NCBI RefSeq assembly: GCF_024519315.1
Contig: NZ_JANIIC010000006.1
Span: forward strand, 124,001 to 188,000
Reading direction: 5' to 3'
Origin: Streptomyces malaysiensis subsp. samsunensis
GTDB lineage: Bacteria > Actinomycetota > Actinomycetes > Streptomycetales > Streptomycetaceae
Length of the DNA: 64,000 bases
Shown: in pieces, positions 51,538 through 59,887 of the stretch
Layout of the letters: every line of letters starts with the position of its first letter
Position numbering within the stretch: the stretch's first letter is position 1
Notes under the pieces: generated by a model
The model's database searches: none
What the model was told of the DNA's origin: nothing
What the model saw: the letters and a program-made list of their open reading frames with translations, nothing else
Position numbers and translations under genes: made by a program

Positions 51538-52526
51538 CGGGCGGCCTCCTCGGCGAGTTCGGTCAGCTGGGCCACGACGAGGTTGCGCATCAGCGGCACC
51601 TTGTATCCGTTGTGGGGCAGGGTCTCGGCGGCGGCCAGTTCCGCGTCCGCGGCGGCGGCGAACGCCTCGGCGGTCGCCGGGCCCCCGGTCAGTGCCCGCT
51701 CGGCCGCCAGGGCCCGCCACGGCCGGGGAGCGACCGCCCCGAAGGCGAGGCGGACATCCTGGACGACCCCGTCCCGGACGTCGAGGGCGGCGGCGATCGA
51801 GCCGATCGCGAAGGCGTAGGAGGCGCGCTCGCGGACCTTCCGGTACCGGGAGTGGGCGGCGACCGGGGCCGGGGGCAGGCTGACCCCGGTGATCAGCGCG
51901 CCGGACGGCAGCGCGGTCTCCAGATGCGGGGTGTCACCCACGGGAAGGTAGAAGTCCGCGAGCGGCAACTCGCCCGGCCCGTCGGCGGTTTCGTAATGTA
52001 CGACGGCGTCGAAGGCGGCGAGCGCGACCCCCATGTCCGAGGGGTTGGTGGCCACACAGTGCTCGGAGGCGCTGAAGATCGCGTGGTTGTGGTGCTCACC
52101 CTCGATGGCCGGGCAGCCGCTGCCGGGCAGGCGCTTGTTGCAGGGCCCCGCCACATCGGTGAAGTAGCCGCAGCGGGTGCGCTGGAGGAGGTTCCCGCCG
52201 ACGGTGGCCATATTGCGCAGCTGCCCGGAGGCACCGGCCAGGACGGCCTGGGTGAGGGCCGGGTAGCGGCGGCGTACCTCGGGGTGGGCGGCCAGATCGC
52301 TGTTGGTGACGGTGGCCCCGACGTGCAGGCCCCCGTCCGGCGTCACCTCGATGTGGTCCAGGGGGAGCTCACGTATGTCGACGAGCCGTCCCGGCCGCTC
52401 CACGCCGGTCTTCATCAGATCGACCAGATTGGTGCCGCCGCCGAGGAAACGCGCGTCGGGATCGGCGCCGAGGACGGCGATCGCTTCGGAGACTTCGAGG
52501 ACGCGCTGGTAGCCGAACTCCTTCAT
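51534..52526 (-). CDS. FAD-binding subunit of the molybdoenzyme (PaoB/YagS-like)
   Basis: The 330-residue protein opens MKEFGYQRVLEVSEAIA and has FLGGGTNLVDLMKTGVERP, the FAD-binding motif. A Cys-rich insert typical of PaoB follows: QRTRCGYFTDV, PCNKRLPGSGCPAIEG and SASEHC, which in E. coli PaoB binds an extra 4Fe-4S cluster. It transfers electrons between the iron-sulfur and molybdenum subunits and an acceptor. ATGA overlap on both sides. Confidence 0.93.
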   Translation of the reverse strand: MKEFGYQRVLEVSEAIAVLGADPDARFLGGGTNLVDLMKTGVERPGRLVDIRELPLDHIEVTPDGGLHVGATVTNSDLAAHPEVRRRYPALTQAVLAGASGQLRNMATVGGNLLQRTRCGYFTDVAGPCNKRLPGSGCPAIEGEHHNHAIFSASEHCVATNPSDMGVALAAFDAVVHYETADGPGELPLADFYLPVGDTPHLETALPSGALITGVSLPPAPVAAHSRYRKVRERASYAFAIGSIAAALDVRDGVVQDVRLAFGAVAPRPWRALAAERALTGGPATAEAFAAAADAELAAAETLPHNGYKVPLMRNLVVAQLTELAEEAAR

Positions 52527-53080
52527 GCCACGGCCTCCTCGGCTCCGGTCGCGCGCACCTCGGCCGCCCGCGCGACCGCCTGCACGATCGACACATAGGC
52601 GCCGCAGCGGCACAGGTTGCCGCTCATCCGCTCCCGGATCTCGTCGGGGCTGAGGGGCGGGGGTCCCGCTTCGGGGCTGACATCGGCGGTGACGGCGCTC
52701 GGCCAGCCCGCCTCGTGCTCCTCGAGCACGGCGAGGGCGGAGCAGATCTGCCCCGGGGTGCAGTAGCCGCACTGGTAGCCGTCGAGGTCGAGGAACGCCT
52801 GCTGCACCGGATGCAGCTGATCGCCTTCGGCGACGCCCTCGATCGTGGTGACCTCGCGGCCCTCGGCGGCCACCGCGAGCTGGAGACAGGAGACGGTCCG
52901 GCGGCCGTCGAGCAGCACCGTACAGGCCCCGCACTGGCCCTGGTCGCAGCCCTTCTTGGTCCCGGTGAGGTCGAGATGCTCACGCAGGGCGTCGAGCAGG
53001 GTGGTGCGGTGGTCGACGGGCAGCGTGTATTTCTCGCCGTTGATGTTCAGCGTGATGACGCTGGACGTCGATGGGGCCAT
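52523..53080 (-). CDS. 2Fe-2S subunit of the molybdoenzyme (PaoA/YagT-like)
   Basis: The ATG at 53080 follows AGAAGG; 185 residues. Two 2Fe-2S clusters are visible: C45, C50, C53, C65 (KGCDQGQCGACTVLLDG) and C104, C107, C157, C159 (GYQCGYCTPGQ and GNLCRCGAY). The frame stays open upstream, but without a ribosome site. Unlike E. coli PaoA no Tat signal is seen, so the enzyme is probably cytoplasmic. First gene of the operon, divergent from a TetR gene. Confidence 0.95.
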   Translation of the reverse strand: MAPSTSSVITLNINGEKYTLPVDHRTTLLDALREHLDLTGTKKGCDQGQCGACTVLLDGRRTVSCLQLAVAAEGREVTTIEGVAEGDQLHPVQQAFLDLDGYQCGYCTPGQICSALAVLEEHEAGWPSAVTADVSPEAGPPPLSPDEIRERMSGNLCRCGAYVSIVQAVARAAEVRATGAEEAVA

Positions 53081-53241
53081 GATCAGCCTTCTTTCGCGGG
53101 TGGGGTGCGCGTTGAAGTCGTCCGATGGATGGGGCCGGGGCCCAGGTGGGGGTCCCGGAAGTGTGTGATGCGCGACAATGCCGGTCAGCGCTCGGTTTCG
53201 GCCATCCACACCGGCCGGTTCTGCCGGTAAGGTAAGCCTAT

Positions 53242-53257
53242 GCGGACAGCTGTCCGC
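53242..53257. promoter_or_regulatory. TetR operator 1
   Basis: GCGGACAGCTGTCCGC is a perfect 16-bp palindrome. With the second copy at 53274 (centres 32 bases apart, near three helical turns) it lies in the divergent control region of the molybdoenzyme operon and the TetR gene. Confidence 0.8.
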
Positions 53258-53273
53258 TGTGCATGAAAACTTA

Positions 53274-53289
53274 GCGGACAGCTGTCCGG
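53274..53289. promoter_or_regulatory. TetR operator 2
   Basis: GCGGACAGCTGTCCGG shares the 14-bp core CGGACAGCTGTCCG with operator 1. It lies 42 bases upstream of the TetR start. Confidence 0.8.
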
Positions 53290-53330
53290 TGGGCAAGGCG
53301 GGCGCTATGCGATATCCGGAAGGAGGACGA

Positions 53331-53942
53331 GTGCGGGCAGACAGGCACGCACGTCTGCGCACGGACGCGCAAGCGAACCGTGAGCGCATCCTGGAAGTGG
53401 CGCTGGCGGAGCTGACGCGCTCGGCGGATGTCCCGCTGAGCACCATCGCCAAGAAGGCGGGCGTCGGGCAGGGGACGCTGTACCGCAACTTCCCCAGCCG
53501 CGAGGCCCTCGTACTGGAGATCTACCGCCATGAGATGCGGCAGGTCGCGGACACCGCGGTCGAGCTGCTCCGGACCCGCGCGCCGGACCAGGCGCTGCGG
53601 GAGTGGATGGGCCACCTCGCCCGGTTCGCCATGGCGAAGGCCGGTCTGGCCGACGCGCTGCACAAGGCCATGAGCGCATTCTGCGGCCAGGAGAAACCGG
53701 GGGACGGCCAGATGACCGAGGCCGTGGCGCTCCTGCTGCGGGCCAACGAGGAGGTCGGCACCATCCGCCCCGGCGTCACCACCGACGACTTCCTGCTCGC
53801 CATCGCCGGCCTGTGGCAGATCGGCCTCGCCGACGACCGGCAGGCGCGTGCGAAACGGCTTCTGGACCTGGTCATGGACGGGCTGCGCGTCGGTGCGCCC
53901 GGTGCGGCCGGGCCGGGGACGACGGCCGATACGGCGGGCTGA
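53331..53942 (+). CDS. TetR family regulator of the molybdoenzyme operon
   Basis: The GTG at 53331 follows AAGGAGGA and is preferred over the ATG at 53307; 203 residues. The HTH is RILEVALAELTRSADVPLSTIAKKAGVGQGTLYRNFPSREALV (partly quoted: LSTIAKKAGVGQGTLYRNFP). The C-terminal ligand domain is helical, with LRANEEVGTIRPGVTTDDFLLAIAGLW, the TetR_C_33-like layout. The two perfect palindromes just upstream are its likely operators, so it should repress itself and the divergent molybdoenzyme operon. Confidence 0.92.
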   Translation: MRADRHARLRTDAQANRERILEVALAELTRSADVPLSTIAKKAGVGQGTLYRNFPSREALVLEIYRHEMRQVADTAVELLRTRAPDQALREWMGHLARFAMAKAGLADALHKAMSAFCGQEKPGDGQMTEAVALLLRANEEVGTIRPGVTTDDFLLAIAGLWQIGLADDRQARAKRLLDLVMDGLRVGAPGAAGPGTTADTAG

Positions 53943-53965
53943 GCCCGGCCTGAGGCCGCCGACCG

Positions 53966-53995
53966 GCGGGGGCACGCCACAGACCGTGCCCCCGC
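53966..53995. terminator. Hairpin after the TetR gene
   Basis: GCGGGGGCACG (53966-53976) pairs with CGTGCCCCCGC (53985-53995), between convergent genes. Confidence 0.7.
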
Positions 53996-54008
53996 TGGAA
54001 TGTGTGCA

Positions 54009-55025
54009 TCAGCCCGGGGCCGGAAGCGCGGTGCGGGGCCGGGGCGGGAAACCGGCGGTGTGGTAGCACTCGTCGATCAGGGACATGGTGGTCAGCGCGT
54101 CCTCCGCGTGCAGCGGAAGCGGTGTGCCGTGCCGCAGATGAGTGGCGTACGCCTCCAGCTGGTACGTGTACGAGGAGCGCTTGCCCAGCTCCTCGGTCCG
54201 CTCACCCGTGGGCGTGCGCACCAGGACGCGGTCGTCCAGATGAGGCTGGACGAAGTTCACGGCCGTGGCCTCGCCACGCGAGCCGACCACCCGGAAGCTC
54301 ATGCGCCAGTCGCCGTGTGCCATATGGCAGCGAGCGGATCCGGTGGCACCGCCCGGGAAGGCCAGCTCCGCGTCTCATCCACGTCCGGCGCGCCGTCCCG
54401 GGCGCCGCCCCGGGCCGTGACCAGGCGCGGCGGACCACCGGCCCAGGGGGCGAGGGTGCGCTGGGCGTGCAGGCTGTAGCAGCCCAGGTCCATGAGAGCG
54501 CCCCCGGCCAGCGGGAAGGACCAGCGGGGGTCGGACCCGGGCGGAGCGGGCATGGCGACCATCGTCTCGACATGCCGGAGCTCTCCGAGCTCGCCGGAGT
54601 CGAGCAGTTCGTGGAGGCGGCGGGTGACGGGGTGGAAGAGGTAGTGGAAAGCCCTCCATGAAGACGGTGCCCGCCTTGGCGGCGGCGTCGCGCACCTCGG
54701 TGGCCTCCTCGGTGTCGCTCGCCGAGGGCTTCTCGGTCAGTACGTGCTTGCCCGCGGCGAGGGCGGCGAGGTTCCACGGACCGTGCAGGCTGTTGGCCAG
54801 TGGGTTGTAGACGACCTCCACCTCGGGGTCGTCGATCACATCGGCGTAGGAGTCCAGCACCCGCTCGACGCCGTGCTCGGCGGCGAAGGCTTCGGCCCGG
54901 CCGCGGGAGCGCGCGGCCACCGCGACGAGGCGGTGGCCGCACACCCGGGCGGGGCCGACGATGGAGAGCTCGGCGATCCGGGCGGCGCCCAGGATCCCGA
55001 TGCGCAGCGGCTCGGCTGGCGTCAT
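54009..55025 (-). pseudogene. Gfo/Idh/MocA oxidoreductase with two compensating frameshifts
   Basis: The start (ATG 55025, overlapping the next gene as ATGA) gives GILGAARIAELSIVGPAR and VLTEKPSASDTEEATEV, the NAD-binding and EKP motifs. An extra base in AAA at 54648-54650 shifts the frame; the other frame gives FPLAGGALMDLGCYSLHAQR. A missing base near 54374 shifts back and the rest reads MAHGDWRMSFRVVGSRGEA to 54009. Read without repair, translation stops at 54375. The repaired protein is a normal dehydrogenase, so sequencing errors are also possible. Confidence 0.85.
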
Positions 55026-56026
55026 GCCTTCCGTACCTCTTCCATGTTCACGGGGCGGTGTTCACGCAGCGACAGGGTGCATGCCTCGGCGATCCAGCCT
55101 GCCTCGACCGCGTCGGCGACGGTACAGGGGGAGGGCCGCAGACCGGCCGCGACCTCGGTGAAGGCGGTGAGCTCGGCCCGGTAGGCGGTGGCGAAGCGGT
55201 CCATGAAGAAGTGGTGCGGTGCGGCCCCCGGGAAGGTGGCGCCGGGTTCGACGGAACGCAGCGGCAGCCTGTCCTCCAGCCCTGCGGCGACGCTGTCCGC
55301 CATGCCGTGGAGCTCCAGGCGGGCGTCGTAACCACGGGCGTTGTGCCGGGTGTTGGAGACCACGGCGAGGGTGCCGTCGTCGAGGGTGAGGAGAGCGGAG
55401 GCGGTGTCGACGTCTCCGGCGGCCGCGATGTACTCGGCGCCGCGGTTGGCACCTGTCGCGTAGACCTCGGTGACCTCGCGGCCGGTGATCCAGCGGACGA
55501 TGTCGAAGTCGTGCACGGAGCAGTCGCGGAAGATGCCGCCGGAGACGGCCACGTAGGCGGCCGGGGGCGGCTCGGGGTCCAAGGTGGTGGACCGTACGGT
55601 GTGCAGCGGCCCGAGCTCACCGCTGACCACCGCCTTCCGCGCCGCCACGTACCCGGGGTCGAAGCGCCGGTTGTAGCCGATCTGGACCTCCACACCACTG
55701 TCCTGGACCGCGCGGAGGACGTCGAGGCTCTCCTCGATCGTGCTCGCCACGGGCTTCTCGCAGAAGACCGGCACGCCCGCCCGCACGGCGGCGAGGACGA
55801 GCCCGGGGTGGGCGTCGGTCGCCGCGGCGATCACGACGCCGTCCACGCCCGCGGCGAGCACGGCCTCCGGCGATTCGACCGCGCGGGCGCCGAACCGCTC
55901 GGCGGCGGCGGTGGCGGCCGCGGCCACCGGGTCGGTGACCACGAGGGAGTCCACCGAGTCGAGTGTGGACAGGGTCTCGGCGTGGAAGGCGCCGATCCGG
56001 CCCAGGCCCATGATGCCGATGCGCAT
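55022..56026 (-). CDS. Inositol 2-dehydrogenase-like Gfo/Idh/MocA oxidoreductase
   Basis: The ATG at 56026 gives 334 residues. IGIMGLGRIGAFHAETL is the NAD-binding motif, CEKPVASTIEES the catalytic Lys region, and GYNRRFDPGYVAA, GGIFRDCSVHDFDIVRWITG with D and H the substrate site typical of IolG/inositol dehydrogenase (myo-inositol to scyllo-inosose). It is the first gene of the pair with the frameshifted homologue. The upstream region is broken gene remnants, so its promoter may be unusual. Confidence 0.9.
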   Translation of the reverse strand: MRIGIMGLGRIGAFHAETLSTLDSVDSLVVTDPVAAAATAAAERFGARAVESPEAVLAAGVDGVVIAAATDAHPGLVLAAVRAGVPVFCEKPVASTIEESLDVLRAVQDSGVEVQIGYNRRFDPGYVAARKAVVSGELGPLHTVRSTTLDPEPPPAAYVAVSGGIFRDCSVHDFDIVRWITGREVTEVYATGANRGAEYIAAAGDVDTASALLTLDDGTLAVVSNTRHNARGYDARLELHGMADSVAAGLEDRLPLRSVEPGATFPGAAPHHFFMDRFATAYRAELTAFTEVAAGLRPSPCTVADAVEAGWIAEACTLSLREHRPVNMEEVRKA

Positions 56027-56089
56027 GGGGAGTTGTTCCCTTTCTGATGGTGCGGGTTCTGACGGTGCGGGTCGGCGGGTCGGCGGGTC

Positions 56090-56306
56090 AGCCGGGTCGG
56101 CCTCGCGCATGCCCGGCCAGAAGTTCTCAGCTTCGGCCCAGCTGTAGATGATCACACTCACTGGGCGACTTCCATCAAGGCGGACCCGGTACACCCCTTT
56201 CTTGCTCCCCCCGGCGCAACCGGTCCACCGCGGCAACGCGGCATCCCGCTCCCAGTGCGTCACGCACGAGCCCCGACAGGTCTTCGATGTCCGCGAATTG
56301 CCGCAT
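56090..56306 (-). pseudogene. 5' end of a phosphotransferase-family gene
   Basis: From the ATG at 56306 one frame reads MRQFADIEDLSGLVRDALGA; after a run of G near 56217 another frame continues GGSKKGVYRVRLDGSRPVSV and SWAEAENFWP, the opening of an aminoglycoside phosphotransferase-like kinase (GGxxKGVYR...ENxWP). The rest of the gene is missing; Pro/Ala-rich filler leads into the inositol dehydrogenase start. Confidence 0.65.
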
Positions 56307-56537
56307 CCGCAGAACCTACTGAAGACATCTCCGCGCGTGCCACTGGATACCTCCTCCGCAGCCTTCGACTGCCGACGAACGGCCGACGCCCGGGAGGCCC
56401 TCCCAGCGACCGTCGGCAAGCAATCCCAGGTCGGTAACGATCAGCACGCGCTGAAAGGCCCCCCAATGCCCTCATCCGCTACGTCACGGACAACCACCGC
56501 CACGCAAACACACAGGTCAACAGCATGCCGAGTCGGC

Positions 56538-56660
56538 GAACTCAAGATAATCCAGGAGCAATTCAGCCACGAGCACGCCAGCATTACCGCGATCTACACC
56601 TGCGTCGGCTCGGGCATCCCCACGGTCGCCAGCCGCACCGCGGCCATCCGGCAGCACGTC
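56538..56660 (+). pseudogene. Tyrosine recombinase (integrase) C-terminal remnant
   Basis: The plus-strand frame reads ELKIIQEQFSHEHASITAIYT and then CVGS. This resembles box II of tyrosine recombinases, ...IQEQLGHxHASTTAIYTxV, with the conserved His and the nucleophilic Tyr. Only about 25 residues match; the rest of the frame is unrelated. It is the sole trace of a mobile element in the window. Confidence 0.5.
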
Positions 56661-57390
56661 CTGGAGACGACCTGCGGAAGAGCCATACGGCGCCCAGGGA
56701 GGCGTTCTCGCCAAAGGGATCCGACCGTGACGTCCGGGACACCTTCGGCGTTGCAGTCACCCGAGGCGACCGCCGCGCCGAAGGTGTCGCCCGGCTCGGC
56801 GACGCCCGGGAGACCCACTCGCCGAGCGCCAGGTCGTCGTGGCCGTCGCCGTTGAAGTCACCGGCAGCCAGGGCGGTCACGCCGGCGTTGTCCGTGTTCC
56901 AGGAGTTGGCCATCTCGGATCGGTCGGCGTCCCACTTCCACCGGCGCACGTGAGACTGCGTGTTGGGGTTGCGTGCGATCCAGTACGCCACGGCCAGGCC
57001 CTCCGTGCCGTCGCTGTCGAAGTCGCCGGTGGTCAGGACGGGGGGGCGCGGCCGCCCATGGGGGCGGCGACGGTGGTGATCATGCTGTCTTCACCCTGGA
57101 TGACACGAGCGACGACTTTGCCCGTGCCGCCGATCACGATCTCCTTGTTGCCGTCGTTGTCGTCGCCGGTCAGCTGGGCTGCCGCGACCGGTGTGCCGTA
57201 CGCAGCCGACGGCGACGGCCCGGTCAGGACCGTCGCCCCCGCCGCCCTTAGCGGCGAGGATGCGCGCGATGGCGCCACGAGTTTCGTAGCCGGCCCGCGA
57301 TGTCCAGACTTCCGGACCGGTGACCTGTACGAGGCCAGCGAATCCCTGTGGGCCGGTGAGGTCGGCTCGGGGCCCTGCCGATGTTTCCAT
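56660..57390 (-). pseudogene. FG-GAP/VCBS repeat protein, frameshifted remnants
   Basis: Several minus-strand frames give fragments of an integrin-like FG-GAP propeller: GVTALAAGDFNGDGHDDLAL, GDTFGAAVASGDCNAEGVPD and AAQLTGDDNDGNKEIVIGG, with DxDxDG-type calcium motifs. ADLTGPQGFAGLVQVTGPEV near the right end is the N-proximal part. Frames change at least three times, so no full protein is made. Such proteins are secreted or surface-exposed. Confidence 0.7.
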
Positions 57391-57412
57391 CGGTGGGTTT
57401 CCCCGAGCGGGC

Positions 57413-58234
57413 TCAGGAGGGCGTCACGAAGAGATCGATCTCAGCCGGTGTGCCGGGAACGAGTTCGTACTTCGCGAAGTCGGTGACGCCCTCTGCGCGC
57501 AGTACCTCTTCGTCGAGGAAGAAGTTGCCCGTGCATTCGGTGCTTGGGCGCGTGAGGACGGCGTGCGCCGCATCGGCCATGATCTCGGTAGAGCGGCAGC
57601 CCGCCCGGCCGAGACCGAAGACGGCGGAGGCGGCTGTGTGGATCATCGTTCTCGGCCACAGTGCGTTGACGGCCACGCCGCCGGTCCGTAGTTCTTCCGC
57701 CAATCCCAGCACCGTCATGCTCATCGCGAACTTCGACATGGTGTAAGCGGTTCGGTTCGCGAACCAGTCGGCCCGCAGGTCGATGGGTGGTGCCAAGGTC
57801 AGGATGTGCCCGTTGTCGGAACGTTCGAGGTACGGGATGCAGGCCTGCGACGCGGCGAACGTCCCCCGCACATTGATGTCAAACATCAGATCGAACCGTT
57901 TGAGCGGCGTGTCCGCGGCCCGCCCGAGGAACACCGCGCTCGCGTTGTTCACGAGCACGTCGATACCACCAAAGTGGCGGACGGCCGACGCCACCGCCTC
58001 TGCGACCTGGTCTTCCCGGCGTACATCGAGCGTCAGCGGGAGCGCCCGCCCGCCCGCCTCCTCGATCTCAGTCGCCACCGAGTGGATGGTTCCCGGGAGC
58101 TTGGGGTGCGGTTCGGCCGTTTTGGCAGCGATGACGACGTTGGCGCCGTCTGCGGCGGCCCTGAGCGCCATGGCACGTCCGATGCCACGGCTCCCGCCGG
58201 TGATGAAGAGCGTTCTGTCCTTCATGGAGGTCAC
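57413..58234 (-). CDS. SDR oxidoreductase, HSDL2-like
   Basis: The GTG at 58234 overlaps the ligase stop codon (GTGA); an ATG at 58225 is the alternative. 273 residues: FITGGSRGIGRAMALRAAADG (nucleotide loop), DVLVNNASAVFLG, and YTMSKFAMSMTVLGLAEEL with the catalytic Tyr and Lys. The acidic TLDVRRED suits NADP or NAD. The HSDL2-like subgroup is linked to fatty-acid and steroid metabolism. Third gene after the acyl-CoA ligase and ThDP enzyme. Confidence 0.92.
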   Translation of the reverse strand: MTSMKDRTLFITGGSRGIGRAMALRAAADGANVVIAAKTAEPHPKLPGTIHSVATEIEEAGGRALPLTLDVRREDQVAEAVASAVRHFGGIDVLVNNASAVFLGRAADTPLKRFDLMFDINVRGTFAASQACIPYLERSDNGHILTLAPPIDLRADWFANRTAYTMSKFAMSMTVLGLAEELRTGGVAVNALWPRTMIHTAASAVFGLGRAGCRSTEIMADAAHAVLTRPSTECTGNFFLDEEVLRAEGVTDFAKYELVPGTPAEIDLFVTPS

Positions 58235-59880
58235 GCTTGGCTCCGATCATTGGTCTCCGGCTTGAGTGGCCGACCGGCACGGCCGAGATACTGGTCGCGA
58301 AGCGCGAATTTCTGGATCTTCCCCGACGCGGTCTGGGGAAACTCGGGAACGAACTCCCAGACCTCCGGGATTTTGTAGCTGGCGATGCGGCCTGTGCAGT
58401 GGCTGATCAAGTTGTCCTGTGTGAGCGGCGCGCCCGGCCGGGCTCGGACGAACGCGGCCACGATCTCTCCCCATTCGGGGTGGGGCAGCCCTACGACGGC
58501 CACGTCAGCGACCGTGTCGTGGGTGAAGAGGAGTTCCTCGATCTCGCGGGGATAGATGTTCTCGCCACCGCGGATAATCATGTCCTTGATCCGTCCCTTG
58601 ATGCACACGTATCCCGCCGCGTCCATGCTTCCCAGGTCGCCGGTATGGAGCCAGCCGTTTTTGTCGACGGCTCGGTCCGTAGCCTCCGGATCCTCGAAGT
58701 AGCCGCTCATCACGCAGATGCTCCGGGTACAGATCTCACCCAGCTCACCGAGGGCTGCCGGCTCGCCGGTGTCCCGGTCGGCGATCTTCACTTCCACGTG
58801 TGGCAACGGCCGCCCCACTGTCTCCGCCCACTGTGGATGTGTGTCGCCCGGGACGGTGTGGGTCACATAGGGCGCCGTTTCCGTCTGTCCGTAGCCAATC
58901 CCCACGTCGACGCCGAAATCGCACCGTGCCCGTCGGATGAGTTCGAGCGGCACCGGCGCGCCACCCAGTGTTGCGAGCCTCCAGGAGCTGAGATCACGCG
59001 CTGCCGTGTGCTGGGCGTCCAGCATGCGGATGAGCATGGTGGGCACGGACAGCAGAAGGGTCCCGTGGTGGTGTTCGAACAGGTCCAGCATGAGGTCGGC
59101 GTCGAACTTCGGCGGCAGCACGTGGACGCCACCGGTTTGCAGGGCGCCCAGTGTGACGAGCCCACAGCCGGCCGTGTGGAACAGCGGCATCGGATTGACC
59201 CATACGTCCTCCGGGGTCGCTCCGATCGTCTCCGCGTAGAGACGGCCGTTCATGGCAAGGGCTCGGTGGGAAAGCACGGCGCCTTTGGGGAAGCCGGTCG
59301 TCCCGGACGTGTATTGGATCTGCGCCGGGTCAGCGGAGCTGACCTGCGGCAGACGGGCAGTTTTGCCCGAGGAGAGGGACATGAAGTCGGCCCACTGGTC
59401 CAGGGATTGTATGAATCGGAGCTCGGGTAGTTCCTCGGCCGCACTCCGCGCCATGGCCAGCAAGTCGCGTGAATGGAGACGCGGTTGGACGAAAATGCCC
59501 TGTGCCCGCGACTGCCTTAGGACGAATTCGAGTTCAGCGGAGCGATAGGCGGGGTTGACGGTCACCAGAGTGATTCCCGCCAGCGCCGCTCCCATCTCCA
59601 GGAGAACCCACTCGGGCCTGTTCGCGGACCACACGGCCACCCGTTCACCCGGGCGGAACCGGGTCAGCAGAGCGCGCGCCACCGCCTCCGAGTCGCGAAG
59701 AAGCTGAGCGTAGGTCCAGGTACACGCGCCGCTGCTGACAATGCCTTCCACGAGTGCGGTCCGAGAGGGCCAGCGGACAGCTGCCTTCCGGAGTGCGTCA
59801 CCGATCGTGTGGTGGGCATCGGGGGGTTCGGGAATCGCGGGCCAGTACGACACCATTGTTTCGTGGTCTGTCGGCGACAC
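58231..59880 (-). CDS. AMP-dependent acyl-CoA synthetase/ligase
   Basis: The 549-residue enzyme activates a carboxylic acid with ATP to acyl-AMP and then acyl-CoA. Seen: IQYTSGTTGFPKGAVLSH (the P-loop-like AMP motif), YGQTETAP, GWLHTGDLGSMDAAGYVCIKGRIKDMIIRGGENIYP (partly quoted: GWLHTGDLG and IKGRIKDMI) and FPQTASGKIQKF with the catalytic Lys. The acid is unknown; medium-chain or aromatic is likely. Second gene of the operon, 7 bases after the ThDP gene. Confidence 0.95.
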   Translation of the reverse strand: MSPTDHETMVSYWPAIPEPPDAHHTIGDALRKAAVRWPSRTALVEGIVSSGACTWTYAQLLRDSEAVARALLTRFRPGERVAVWSANRPEWVLLEMGAALAGITLVTVNPAYRSAELEFVLRQSRAQGIFVQPRLHSRDLLAMARSAAEELPELRFIQSLDQWADFMSLSSGKTARLPQVSSADPAQIQYTSGTTGFPKGAVLSHRALAMNGRLYAETIGATPEDVWVNPMPLFHTAGCGLVTLGALQTGGVHVLPPKFDADLMLDLFEHHHGTLLLSVPTMLIRMLDAQHTAARDLSSWRLATLGGAPVPLELIRRARCDFGVDVGIGYGQTETAPYVTHTVPGDTHPQWAETVGRPLPHVEVKIADRDTGEPAALGELGEICTRSICVMSGYFEDPEATDRAVDKNGWLHTGDLGSMDAAGYVCIKGRIKDMIIRGGENIYPREIEELLFTHDTVADVAVVGLPHPEWGEIVAAFVRARPGAPLTQDNLISHCTGRIASYKIPEVWEFVPEFPQTASGKIQKFALRDQYLGRAGRPLKPETNDRSQA

Positions 59881-59887
59881 GTCTCCG

